A stretch of DNA of 30,843 nt from Ichthyophonus hoferi (Eukaryota > Opisthokonta > Ichthyosporea > Ichthyophonida > Ichthyophonidae). This document shows, one piece after another, positions 1 to 10,090 of the stretch (position 1 is its first letter; every line of letters starts with the position of its first letter). The stretch lies in assembly GCA_002751075.1 (NCBI GenBank), contig NAOQ01000320.1, positions 6,344-37,186 on the forward strand, written 5' to 3'. The position numbers and the translations under genes were made by a program. The notes under the pieces were generated by a model. It made no database searches, was not told the origin of the DNA, and saw only the letters and a program-made list of their open reading frames with translations.

Positions 1-545
1 GGTTAGAAAGATATTATGCAACTAGTTATTAAAAGTGACTATCACATAACACATCAATGCCTAACATTATATTAACAGCATTCAATTTACTATCAGAGTC
101 AACTAGATTTAAATATTAACAATTGTTAATTCACAATAGTCAACCAAGCACAACACAACTTTTAACTAGACATTTTTGGAAAGTATAAAAATACTAGCTG
201 TGCTAGCATTTAATTATAGCCTAATTATGGCATATGTTTAAGAACACAAGGCTGAGCGGCTATCATTGCACAGTGCATGTTCATACTAAAATAAACCAAC
301 TTCCAATGGAGTCCATAAAAGCTATGCAATTAATCAGTCTATAACTGTCCAATTCAAATAATATATCTAGAAAGCTTACCAACAATCAAACACTTAAAAT
401 TCTGCAAAGCCTACACTATTTCAACCCTATCTCTTTATTGACTAATTTGAATATAGCATTTTTATCACTAAATAGAAAAAACAATAAGAAATTACAATAT
501 TTACTAAACAACCTAGATGTTGTCAACCGAAATTACATAGTATCA
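1..545. other. AT-rich stretch with no gene seen
   Basis: I see no convincing coding frame, RNA gene or repeat of known type here. The stretch is AT-rich and ends with TATCA (541-545), which looks like the left target-site copy of the copia element that follows. Confidence 0.6.
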
Positions 546-1059
546 TGTTCAAAGCTGCTATGTCTTTGATAAACAAGTGTTGAGCTTTTAGAGCAGTTTG
601 TGTGTTGGAACTGTGTTTTGTGTGTATGTCCAAACAGTTATGTGTATGAGCAGCTTACATGTCCTTGATTATTGCATGAAACCTTGCATGTATGTTTCTT
701 TTGTTTAAAAGCCAGGTTGGATCAAATTCACCCTGGTAGCATATTAACTAACGAGCCTAGCTTCAAGGAACTAACTAATTAGCACTAAAGGCATTTGATC
801 TATTAAATTCAAAAATAGACTAATGATTTAATTGGCTGTAGGAACTTGTTCTGTTCCAAGTTATTTTATGAGTTGATTGAAATGTCCGCATTGTAGAATC
901 AAACTCTAAACTAGTAAGATCATTAATAAAAATTCCTAATTAAACTTAACTAGAAATGGATGTCTTTTCTCTATAATAATAAGCGAATATAATATAAAAT
1001 AAATAAAAGAATGAGCTGTAAAAGTGCAGTAAACGGGACAGTCATGAGGATTTTGGATA
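546..1059 (-). repeat. 3' LTR of copia element 1
   Basis: This direct repeat of 4956-5458 runs its full length, with shared blocks such as GCTATGTCTTTGATA, CCTGGTAG and CCAAGTTATTTTATGAGTTG. Its minus-strand start abuts the polypurine tract at 1060-1065. Short stretches near its right end resemble LTR remnants at 28090-28125 and 28570-28605. Confidence 0.88.
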
Positions 1060-1072
1060 CTTCCCAGCAAGC

Positions 1073-3960
1073 TTAATAACTCGGGTTTTGAGGTTGCAAA
1101 AAAAAATATTTGCGATGGTCCTGGTAAGATTGCCCACGCTTCCTAGGGGTGCCTGGGGTCACATAAAGGTAAGGGACCAGGAAAAGAATATATTTAGCTT
1201 GTTGAAAGGGGTGCGGTCCTTGGCACTTGGTGAACCAGTCGGCCACCTGGTCCTTGGTTAATATTCCTGTCACTTTTATCTTGTTGCTGACGGCCTCCCT
1301 GAAGTAACGAGATCTTACCCCAATGTTATGCATATTTTTAGGTATGTGTTTGCAGGAACCTAAGCAGATGGTTGAAGTATTGACCCCATTATAATACTAC
1401 CCGTCCTAAATCAAATCCTAGTCCATTTAAATTGCCAATGATGTAAGCCACCTGTTGACAGTATATTGACATTATGACGTTTTTAGATTCGCAGCTTGAT
1501 AATGCAGTTATAAATTACTTTTTTCTGGACCAATTTATTGAACCACCAGTAATAAATATGGCATACTCAGTAGTAGATTTTTTACACCCATAATACTTGT
1601 GAACAAAGTCAGAATCAGAGTAGGCAATCACCTTGATGGGCCCCGGGTGATATGCTATGGTATCCTCACTGTACATGTTGAGATACCATAAGAGATGTTG
1701 CAACATTTCATAGTGATGCATATTTGGTTTTGCCATGTATCTTGATACCATGGATATTGCAAATGAGATGTCAGCTCTGGAACTTTTGGTGATGCAATTT
1801 AGGTATCTTATTAGCAAACAGTATGTGGTACTGTTGCAAGGAATTTAATCTAGAACTTTGAAATTTTCAAGTTGCACGTGCTCCCCCAGAATGGGAAAAT
1901 GTGTAAAATGGCTTTTGGGTAGGTCATAGCTTTATATGAGCTTCTGGATGTGGCTAGACTGGCTAAGTGCAATGCAATTAGTTTCTGTTCTTCTAATACT
2001 GTACCCAAGTAAGGGTGAAGGGAATCCTGTAGATTTTGTTAGGAAACGTTCAGACATCTTCTTGATAAATTCGTCATGGTTTTCCATCTTCTCAGCACAT
2101 AGGATAATGTCATCAACATATATCACTGGTGCCATAAACCCGTTTTTAGGGTCATGACACATGTACAGGCAAGGCTTGGATTCCATGGGGAAAAAATACA
2201 TTGATTGCAGGACGCTGTCCAGTGTAAAATTCCACAGTAGTCTGGGGATATGTAGCTCATAGAGGTCTCCTGTCAGTCGGCCCATGTAGTTTTGCTTTTT
2301 GGGATCTGCATGCATTGAAGGTTATTCCATATAAATTGGTGTCTCCACATAACTATGCAAGTATATGGACTTGATGTCAAACTGGGCTAGATTGTACCCG
2401 TTTTCTCCTGCCATTGTAAAAAGCAAACATATTGGTACAAATGAGCATACAGGGGATGAGACATTGTGATAATCTACATCCTTGTTTTTCTGTGCTCCTT
2501 GAGCCACCAACCTTACTTTGTGAGCAATCGCCATTCCTCTTTCATTGCACTTGTAGTAAAAAAACCCATAGCAATCTGAGGATGGTAGTACTGGCTGGTG
2601 GTCATGGGACTAGTGTCCAGATACCATACTCGTTTATGCTGGCAATTCCATACCTATAGTTTTAAACTATTGAAGCTTGTCATGGGCCCTAAAAGTTTGC
2701 TTAAGGTTCTTGGGGTATATAATACTAGGGATGTCCTGGTAAGGAGTGGTAGCCTGATAACAAGCAGCTGCAATAAATGCTGCTTGTTGGCCCATCTTGT
2801 GAGGAGCCACAACATATGTAGTCCCTAATCTAGTAGTCAATGGCTTATAGTGTCTTCGCTCCTTTGTTTTAGTGAGCAAAATGCCTTCATCCAAGTAGTC
2901 TGTTTTTTTTTGATATTGACTGTTACTTGCAGGTAAATGTTGAAGCTCCCTCACTGGTGGTATGCCAATTTAATGATGAGAAAGACTGGCAGGATTGGTT
3001 ATTTATTTGCCAGCATGTGATGGTGTTGATGTTGGTCATAACTCCTTCTCCCCATCAATAGCTGGGTAGTCCTGGTCATGGTTGTACAGGTAAGATGTAT
3101 GTTTTGCAGAAGGGAAGTCATTCTCAAGTTCCGCTGTAAAATATTGTTATATAAAATTGCAAAAGAAACTTTTTTACTCATGTTGTATGGGAGTACTTGT
3201 TTGAAAAAGACAAGGTTTATTCTTATGGTGACTTTTTCCATTGCCCAGTCTATCACAATCTAATCTAACTGTTGTAAATTATAGCTTAGAAGTACATCAA
3301 GTCTCCCTTTGACAGAGAACTTGTTTTCTATGTCAATATCATCCACCCTGTAAAATAGCTTGGACCCAAAAGTTTTAAGTCTTTTGATGGGCGCTTGGTT
3401 TTTGATCCACATTTTGTGGGAGGGGATGTTCCCAGGGATGCGTTCATTGGAGTCAGGTTGTGAGTGTAGGACGCCACCTAGAATGCAAAACCCCAGAAAG
3501 TTGGTAATATGTTAGCTTGGTGGAGGGTTGTCCTTACAATTCCAATAAGCTGATTACCCATCTTTTCACTCAAGCCATTACTTGGTGCAGCATAAGGGAA
3601 AGTAGTTAGATGAGTGATTCCTTTGTGGTGGAATCAACTGGAGAAGTACTCTCCACCTTGATTGGTAAAAAGAGTTGCAATATTTAGTGAGGAATGCGTA
3701 GCCTTAAAGGTGATCTGGTAGTTTTTGTAACATTGTGGCACCTCGGACTTTGACTTCATAAGGTACATAATAATAAAGTATGAGTAGTCGTTGGTAAACG
3801 CTACTATCCAGTGCACGTAGATTGAGTCCTTAGTTGGGGAATTGAGAACGTTACTGTATGTTCATACACGTAGGTGGATGAATCTTTCTGTTCGGAATAG
3901 AAAGGGGCATGGGTAATTTTGAATGTGGCACAGGAATTACACATAAAACCTTTAGTGTTG
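1073..3960 (-). pseudogene. copia pol remnant (element 1): integrase, reverse transcriptase, RNase H
   Basis: Reading 3' to 5' along the plus strand, the family parts are as follows. About 1073-1333 resembles the RNase H tail (QVADWFTK is the family's 'QLADIFTK' block). 1515-1817 is the RNase H core (SFAISMVSRYM, AYSDSDF). 1932-2315 is the reverse transcriptase palm with YVDDI. 2322-2534 is the finger region (VRLVAQG, FDIKSIYLHSYVETPIYM). About 3634-3816 is the integrase core (FTNDYSYF, FTNQGGEYFSS), where acidic catalytic positions are expected in the family. About 3880-3960 has the Cys pair of the zinc segment. Order and motifs are diagnostic of Ty1/copia. It is a broken fossil with no intact product. 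Confidence 0.85.
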
Positions 3961-4128
3961 GAAATAGGTTTGTCATAGTGGTTCAGGGCTCTATGTAAGC
4001 GGTTCTAACGAAGATGTATAAACCTATTATGCTAAAGGATAATCGTAATGGCTGCAAGTATCATACTTGGAGTCTTGAATTGGTTTATGTAATTGAGCCA
4101 CGTCACCGGGTATCTAGCTCTTGTAACG

Positions 4129-4900
4129 TCATAGTTGAGTGCTCCATAAATCTGTGTGTGGGGCTAGCTGTTGCTGTTGATGTGATGCCCGGTCAACAGC
4201 TTGGGTTACCTTTTGTTGTAGTGTATGCTCAGTAGTTAAAGTTGCTGCTTGTTGTTTCACCTGTTCTGTGGCTAAAGTAGCATTCTGGTGGGCTGCCCAT
4301 TTAGCAGCTAGCATGGCCTTCTGTTGTGCAGCAAGTTCAGTAGTTAAAGTTGCCACTTGCTGTTGCGTATGCTCAAGTCCAATTACTTGCTCAACTGCCA
4401 GAGTGGCCACTAGTTGAGCTGCATGCTCAGTTACTATGATTGCCTTCTGTTGTGATTCCATTTTAGTGGCTATCATGGTCAATTGTTAAGCTGTATGCTC
4501 AATAGGTAGAGTTGCCACTTTTTGTGCTGTGGCCCTCTCAGCATGGTACTATTGAAGGGTTTGTTGAGTGACAACTAACTGGATGTTTGCTTTTTCATAT
4601 TGGAGAAACATTTGTTATATAGGGTTTTGAAGTCTTGCTTACATTTGAGAGTGAGCTCCTCTCGTTGGGAGAACCAGCGGATCAGCTCTTGTTTATCTTT
4701 TCTGCTTGATTGACTTGTTTAGTCAATATGTCTAAATGTTTTTGCTGCCACATGTTGATGGCAGTGGCTTCCCTCAGTAAGTTCTGTTTCCCTTCTAGGA
4801 GAGGGTCCATAGGGAAGTTCATTTGTAACGCTAGGAAACAGTATGGAGTTTCTGATGCAGGGTCCATTTGCATGACCATGTTGTCTAACTGTTGATTGTC
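4129..4900 (-). pseudogene. copia gag-like remnant with a 12-residue tandem repeat (element 1)
   Basis: This lies between the 5' LTR and the pol parts, where gag belongs. A stretch around 4682-4879 (NLLREATAIN, QKHLDILTKQVNQAEK) has clear relatives in element 2 near 18980-19050 and in the third fragment at 19873-19960, which marks it as the family's gag. It is followed by a Gln/Ala/Thr-rich segment (4226-4531) made of 36-bp units, each coding for a variant of ATLTTEHxxQQx. Such a segment would probably be helical. No CCHC knuckle is recognised here. It is a broken fossil. Confidence 0.65.
4226..4531 (-). repeat. 36-bp tandem repeat in the gag-like region
   Basis: About eight diverged units lie at 4226, 4262, 4298, 4334, 4370 (a longer unit of about 54 bp), 4424, 4460 and 4496. 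On the plus strand each begins with a variant of TGCTCAGTAGTTAAAGTTGC. Because 36 is a multiple of three, each unit adds twelve residues to the minus-strand frame. Element 2 has only one or two such units near 18660-18760, so the array seems to have grown in element 1. Confidence 0.75.
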
Positions 4901-4955
4901 ATTATGGTTTTACTGGAAGTGTTTAGCTGTTGTCATGTTAGAAGTCCGTTAACCC

Positions 4956-5458
4956 TGTTCAAAGTTGCTATGTCTTTGATAGGAAAGGTTTGAGCCTATA
5001 AAGTAGCTTGTGTGTTGGACCTGTGTTCTGTGCGTGTCTGAACAGCTCTGTGTATTAACAGCTCGTGTGTCCTTTACTATTCTATGAAACCTTATATTTA
5101 AGTTTCCTTTGCTCAAAGGCCATTTTTTATTAAATTCAGCCTGGTAGAATATTAACCAATGAGCCTAGCTTTATGGATCTAATTGGCACTAAAAACGTCT
5201 GGTCTATTGAGTTTAGAAACAGTCTAATGATTTGATTGGCTGCAGGGATTTGTTCCAAGTTATTTTATGAGTTGATTGAACTGTCAGCATTGTAGAATCA
5301 AACGCTATACTAGTAAGACCATTGACCAAAATTTCTAATTATACTTAACTAGAAATAAATGACTTTTCTCTGTAGTAATAAGTGAATATGAAATAAAGCA
5401 AATGAAAGAATAAGCTGTAAAAGTGCAATGAGCAGGACAGTCTTGAGTATTTCAGACA
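4956..5458 (-). repeat. 5' LTR of copia element 1
   Basis: This is the partner of 546-1059. On the minus strand it ends with TTTGAACA, and the internal region begins with GGGTTAACGGACTTC. That leader does not match the usual copia primer site for initiator tRNA-Met, and I could not identify the primer tRNA. The same junction is recognisable, much diverged, at about 20236 in the third relative. Confidence 0.85.
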
Positions 5459-5529
5459 CATCAGAACAGATATATTGAGACAACATTGATATCCTGAGAA
5501 GGAAATCCCTTTCCATTCATTTTGATAAA

Positions 5530-5815
5530 GAGAAATTTGTTATAAATAGCATCTTTAAGTGCCACATGCAAATTGTTCTAGTATGTGGCAAGATTCGCTT
5601 GTAGTAATCATAGTATATTCATAATGTAACTCTATCCTTATCTTATTATATCTTAATCTTAAAGGCATATAAAGAGGTCTTCGATGGTTTCTGAGATATA
5701 AGTTTTATTTTTAATATCTTTTGAAAAATTATTAAATCATTGACCTAGAGGTTAGTTCGTTTTGCATTGTAAAACTTGGAGCATATTATCTATGCTATTA
5801 GGTCATTTAATTTTT
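5530..5815. repeat. Left arm of a long imperfect inverted repeat
   Basis: This arm matches the reverse complement of 7025-7405. Aligned blocks include GTAACTCTATCCTTATCTTA against GTAACTCAATCCTTATCTTA, CTGAGATATAAGTTTTAT against CTGAGATATAGGTTTTAT, and TTGGAGCATATT in both. The arms enclose about 1.2 kb. The origin is unknown: it could be a foldback-type DNA element or two opposed copies of one repeat. Confidence 0.7.
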
Positions 5816-7024
5816 TAATGATGATATTAATGCATTGTGAATACCACTGGGCCATCTATAGCAAATTGCTTTGTTGTGATAGGAATTCTTATTGATGCTA
5901 GCTTAGCGGCATCTTTTTATGCTAACTAGAGTGACCTAGCTAAGGAATGTGTTATGTATGGCTAACTATTGTGGAATAACTAGTTCAAATGTTTGCTTTT
6001 AGTTGGACATGATGATAAATTCAAAATTCAATATAGTTAATTGAGTACTCAGTTTTGACGTAATGTGATAGTAGTTTGTAACACTAATATTACAGTGATA
6101 TAATAATCTAATATTACCAAAATTTGATTTATATGCATATTCAAGGTATTTACCTCACTAATAAGATGTTCTATACGAATCCAATAATATTGCTTACTAA
6201 TAATAGTTTCAGGTATCAACTAATTGATGCGGTACCTGATTGAATATAAACATAATAGATTAGTCATTAATTCAGTTATATCAATGCTTGGATTAAAATT
6301 ATCTTTGATCAACTGTGACCTTGACCAATAAATTAATCTCGACATTATCATCCAAATCAAAAAGGTCGATTCTAGTCTTAACTATTCTTGTAATCAGTTA
6401 AAACCAGCATCAGTCATGATGAATCTGTAGGACAGTGAATTATTCAGCAATCAGTCAGAAGAGTGGTGATGAAAACCTTAAATTATGAGGGAATGGATCG
6501 TAAGAAATATCTAAATAAAATAAAGACGTTTAATTCCTTAACAACTATTCAAATTAATTACCAGATTAATTAATAGATATTCGCTTACACAAATCAATAG
6601 ATACATAGTAAAATTACCATTGATACAAAATAACTATAGTTATCTTCAATATATTTTTTAGTTGTTTGCATCTTAACAGTATCTAGATTGGTTCCATTCT
6701 TTGTGAATCTTGTGATTACGATATTTGTAATTGCAAGCATGATCATAATATTTGTTATCATAACACATTTCAACTGGAGAACAAAAGGATATTTCCTTAC
6801 CACCGACCATTTATCTATAAAAAAAAGCACTGGTACTGGCATATGGTATGTATGTAGTATAATAATATTTATAGTAGTATATGGTAGTAGGTATATGGAT
6901 CTAATATGTAGCAGGTGGCATGACATATTCCATAAGAAATAAAACAATAATCACTTGAACTAACATTACACATCATAGTATCTTCTAACATACATCATAA
7001 ATTTAAGAATTATCACTGTTAATA
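5816..7024. other. AT-rich interior of the inverted repeat
   Basis: Frames are open on both strands around 6594-6947, but they are low-complexity, isoleucine-rich and show no known domain. I regard them as chance open frames. A short hairpin-like stretch lies at about 6211-6240 (CAGGTATCAA against TTGATGCGGTACCTG). No transposase-like sequence was recognised. Confidence 0.5.
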
Positions 7025-7405
7025 AATTATTTAATGGCGTAAACAATATGCTCCAACTTCTATAATGCAGAACAACCTAACCTATAGGTCAATGGCTTAA
7101 GAAGAAATATAAAAGATATAAGCAATAAAACCTATATCTCAGAACTGTTTATATACCTTTATTTAAATCAAGGTAAACTAATTTAAGGATGGAGTTACAC
7201 CATGAATAGATTATGGCTACCACAAATTAGAGCAATGTATATGAGACATACTATACTTTACATACTGTAACATATCATTAAGATAGGGTAAGATAAGGAT
7301 TGAGTTACATGGACATATTACGGTTACCATAAATGAATCTTACCTCATTCCAGAGCAATCTGTATGCCACAATAATCAATGCAAAATAACATATTTTCTA
7401 TCCAA
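7025..7405. repeat. Right arm of a long imperfect inverted repeat
   Basis: This is the reverse-complement partner of 5530-5815. Part of the outer arm is present twice in direct order: 7180-7235 (GGATGGAGTTACACCATGAA) and 7295-7340 (GGATTGAGTTACATGGACAT) resemble each other and both pair with the same left-arm segment. So the right arm carries an internal duplication. Confidence 0.7.
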
Positions 7406-7751
7406 TAATTATTAACAAAGTTAACATAACTGGAAAACGTGAAGCCTATCTTTCCATACAACCTTTTATTATGAAGGCAAACAACAAATCTGAATACAAT
7501 TTATATATACAGTATATACTATCACATTGGAGCATAATACAAATTACATTTGCAAACCATAACTTTTTGAAGCTCCTCACACCACATCCGTCAGTCAATA
7601 CAACTTGAAATAAAATCCTAATATAATTGGCTAAACATGAGTTTTACAATAATTTAGCTCCAAGAGAACACCCATCAAATCACTAACCCGGTAATAATAA
7701 TAAACTGCATATAATTTGAGCACAATACTCTTAACCTTCTATAACATTTTT
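7406..7751. other. AT-rich stretch with no gene seen
   Basis: I see no coding frame, known RNA or repeat family. It separates the inverted repeat from the structured repeats that follow. Confidence 0.5.
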
Positions 7752-7902
7752 AATCACCAGTGTCTAAAAAGAACGACACTTGATAACGCATACCACCTAA
7801 ATATAATATAAGGATGTCAGGGTACCCAATTCTTAACCTCTCGGTCCTTGCTTGTTACAAGCAAACTACCCATTTGTCTGAACAAAAAATACACTGAGCA
7901 TA
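7752..7902 (-). ncRNA. Third, diverged copy of the structured repeat
   Basis: It shares TCTGAACAAAAAATACAC (plus strand, 7876-7893) with copy 2. Its far end also has a 'TCACCA then hairpin' layout like copies 1 and 2. On the minus strand it holds two perfect hairpins of its own: TTGCTTG-TAA-CAAGCAA (7848-7864) and AGTGTC-(10)-GACACT (7759-7780), the latter extended by ATCA/TGAT. The body is otherwise much diverged. RNA function is inferred from structure and repetition, not from a recognised family. Confidence 0.4.
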
Positions 7903-8144
7903 CAAATTACTTCATTTATTTGGAGATAATAAAAATAAGAACCATAAATTAATTACCAAATTATAACTAAAAATTTCAATGTTGCAACAGTATTCCAAGA
8001 AAAAAATCTGAAGCCCATCATTAGTAAATTAAAAAAAACAGAGCCCGTGTTACAACAAAAGATTGTTAAGATATTTTAAAACTAAAATATCAAGGTGATT
8101 CCAACATAACCTATACTTACAAATAAAATCAAGCATAAAAAATT

Positions 8145-8355
8145 GTATTCACCATGGTTTTTCAAAACCTGCCATACCCCATCGAGTAAACAGGACTGAA
8201 CTGAAATATAGTGAACTCGTAAAAGACACAACAATAGGGGAGATCAAGTTACCCTGTTCTCAACCCTAAGGCTATTGTCAAATACAATCATTCTTCCTGT
8301 ACTTTCGAACAGAAAATACACCGTGTAAAAAGGGTGCTCCATTCTTTTGTCAGGA
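8145..8355 (-). ncRNA. Structured repeat copy 1, probable non-coding RNA of unknown family
   Basis: The order on the minus strand is as follows. First comes a small hairpin closed by CACC/GGTG. Next is a U-rich single-stranded motif (GTATTTTCTGTTC). Then hairpin A (8235-8268) is closed by TAGGG/CCCTA with inner GAGA/TCTC and CAGG/CTTG. Hairpin B (8168-8194) is CCTGT-TACTC-GATG-GGGTA-GCAGG. An outer helix TTCAC/GTGAA encloses hairpin B and is followed by ATACA. Against copy 2, the arm changes in hairpins A and B are pair-preserving on this strand only. The copy begins about 415 bp beyond the RPS21 poly(A) signal. The two-hairpin form with a terminal ACA recalls H/ACA RNAs, but I could not find a good H box, so the family is left open. 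Confidence 0.5.
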
Positions 8356-8453
8356 CTTTACCCATCCAAACATTTTAAATGAACAATCTTCAACCAATTT
8401 AAGGAACAGAAACATCATTATATACTATCAACTAATAAGAAAAGAATATTTAT

Positions 8454-8667
8454 GTATTCACCATGGTTTTTCAAAACCTGTCATACCCCATCGGGTAAAC
8501 AGGACTGAACTGAAATATAGTGAACTTATACAAACCAATTAGAAGTAGGGGAGATCAGGTGACCCTGTTCTCAAACCCCACATCAACTGGCTTGAAGAAA
8601 TATTATACCTGAATATCTGAACAAAAAATACACCGTGGATATAAGGTGTTCCATTCATTTTCCAGGA
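8454..8667 (-). ncRNA. Structured repeat copy 2, probable non-coding RNA of unknown family
   Basis: This copy lies about 310 bp from copy 1 and keeps the same order. A hairpin closed by ACACC/GGTGT is followed by GTATTTTTTGTTC. Hairpin A (8545-8582) has GGGG/CCCC, GAGA/TCTC and CAGG-GTCA-CCTG. Hairpin B (8477-8503) is CCTGT-TACCC-GATG-GGGTA-ACAGG, inside TTCAC/GTGAA and followed by ATACA. It lies about 105 bp beyond the RPS21 poly(A) signal, in the same orientation. It could be an independent gene, or part of a longer transcript running past RPS21. No protein frame runs through it. Confidence 0.5.
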
Positions 8668-8771
8668 ATAAAATTACAATTACAATTGAAAAACACTTAG
8701 AATGTCAAAGAAAGTTACAAAAATTGCTAATATAATAGTCTTCAAAATCCAGAACGGGATTTCATTCGTGA

Positions 8772-8777
8772 TTTATT
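8772..8777 (-). terminator. RPS21 poly(A) signal AATAAA
   Basis: A canonical AATAAA on the minus strand starts two bases after the proposed TAA stop at 8780-8782. A 3' UTR this short is usual for ribosomal protein genes and supports the terminal exon called here. Confidence 0.6.
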
Positions 8778-8779
8778 CT

Positions 8780-9604
8780 TTAGCAAAGGAAGACCCTGAA
8801 AAGTTGACCAATAGGTTAGTATTTTTATAAAAAAGGCATGAATACCAGCATACCACCATCAACAATAATAGTATGACAGTATCTATTTTCAAACATGAGC
8901 TCTTATTAAACATTAACTTCATAGAATAATTTTTAACCACATAAACCGCAATGAATTATAAAATCAATTTTTTCCTATCCAATTAATAATTACCTCAAAA
9001 AATCACAAAACCACTCGACACAACAAAATATACAAATCAACTGTTATAAAACTCACTTGTTGACAATGTTGTCAGCCTGAGTAAGGCGGGTAATGCTGTC
9101 ATCTCCCTCACCCTGAGCGCGAACGAATCCACTGAGAGCATAGGTCTTGAAAGAACCGTTGTAGAGACCAGTCTCGGCATCAACCTCGGCAACATTGATC
9201 TGCACAGAGGCGTGATCGAGGGCACCGATGAGCCTGTTAGTGGCAGAGCTGCAAGAGAAAAAAGATGAAACTGGTTAATAATCAGATGATAAGAACCACG
9301 TGGAAGAAAAGTATATACGTAATTTATTAATCATTTTGAACGATTGAAACAAAATATATAAAATGGAACATTGTTTGTGTTCAAAAATAACTTCATAAAA
9401 GGCCACAAGCGTGAAATAAAAATAAAAATAAAAATAATCATTGTCAACACACAACTTCAAAACACTCCCAAGAAAACATCTAAAAATCAGCCTTCCTAAA
9501 TACGTCCAACTGTAAACATTAAATACACTGAAGCATATTGTTATAATCACTCACCACTTGCGGGGGACGTAAAGGTCCACGAATTCCTTAGCGTCGTTCT
9601 GCAT
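8780..9604 (-). CDS. RPS21: Small ribosomal subunit protein S21e, spliced
   Basis: This eukaryote-specific component of the small ribosomal subunit acts in the cytoplasm. Coding exons are 9604-9555, 9248-9057 and 8795-8780, with introns 9554-9249 (GTGAGT...GCAG) and 9056-8796 (GTGAGT...TCAG). They give 85 residues, against 83 in human. The start reads [16 protein letters not shown], and the first intron splits the next Cys codon. Family blocks follow in order: [54 protein letters not shown]. If the last donor is not used, the frame stops at TGA 9055-9053, giving a protein ending ...NIVNK. The spliced tail ends K-V-F-L-C, echoing the K-N-F ending of animal S21e. A further intron (10090-9617) interrupts the 5' UTR. 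The gene stands alone. GC-rich codons contrast with the AT-rich surroundings, as expected for a highly expressed gene. Confidence 0.93.
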
Positions 9605-10090
9605 TCTGGCGTTCGACTGTAAAGAGTGACCTATGTCAGGACACTTAAATTATGTTTCACGTGTATTTTGTTGTTAATATGGTATGTAGAACATCAATAT
9701 ACCCCTCATTAACGGGTTTCATCTTCAACGGCTGATAATAAATTTCCAAACTCAAGTATTTCAAAAAACTAGCTTTATTATTTATGAATCATCTTTCCCA
9801 GCTGCCTTTATATTTCTACGCTAAAATAAGACCACCTATCGTATGTATGTATGCACATGCTCCAATATTTGATAAAAATGTCTTTATTTATTAGGCAGTC
9901 TCCACATCGATGAGATTTTAAACCCCATCATGATCCCCACTTAACAATTCCATATAAAAAAAAATACTCTCGTTGCCAACTCCTACACCGTTGAAAAATT
10001 GTTACAAAACCCACTTCAAATGACTGTAGAAGTAGTCTAAACTGATAGTAAATATCAAATGAAAACTTAAAATCTCTCATAAACACTGAC

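Larger units (their letters stand above)
546..5458 (-). mobile_element. Broken Ty1/copia LTR retroelement (element 1)
   Basis: The element reads on the minus strand, so its 5' LTR is at 4956-5458 and its 3' LTR at 546-1059. On that strand the LTRs begin TGT and end ACA. A purine tract, GGGAAG (1060-1065), lies beside the 3' LTR as a polypurine tract should. Short flanks TATCA (541-545) and CATCA (5459-5463) resemble a 5-bp target duplication with one difference. Recognisable parts, in minus-strand order, are a gag-like region, a zinc-type pre-integrase segment, integrase, reverse transcriptase and RNase H; integrase ahead of reverse transcriptase is the copia order. It is a fossil with many breaks (ten or more by eye). 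The two LTRs differ at roughly a fifth of positions by eye, so the insertion is old. Confidence 0.88.

Noticed and set aside
1936-2828. Plus-strand open frames over the copia region
   Set aside because: They are shadows of the minus-strand reverse transcriptase region.
4129-4482. A host coiled-coil protein gene
   Set aside because: Its position between the LTR and pol, and its shared sequence with element 2, show it is the gag-like part of a copia element.
4925-4956. A tRNA-Arg-like stretch (GGACTTCTAAC) next to the 5' LTR as primer site
   Set aside because: It resembles the tRNA itself rather than its complement, so it cannot be the primer-binding site.
6594-6947. Overlapping open frames on both strands (117 and 84 residues) with membrane-like composition
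   Set aside because: The DNA is AT-rich and low-complexity, both strands are open at once, and no domain or splice pattern is visible. The hydrophobic look comes from AT-rich codons.
9249-9554. Open frame of 91 residues on the minus strand
   Set aside because: It lies almost wholly in RPS21 intron 2 and is AT-driven.
9617-10090. Possible C/D-box snoRNA in the RPS21 5' UTR intron
   Set aside because: There are CTGA and GATGA-like stretches, but no C and D boxes at the right distance with a closing stem.
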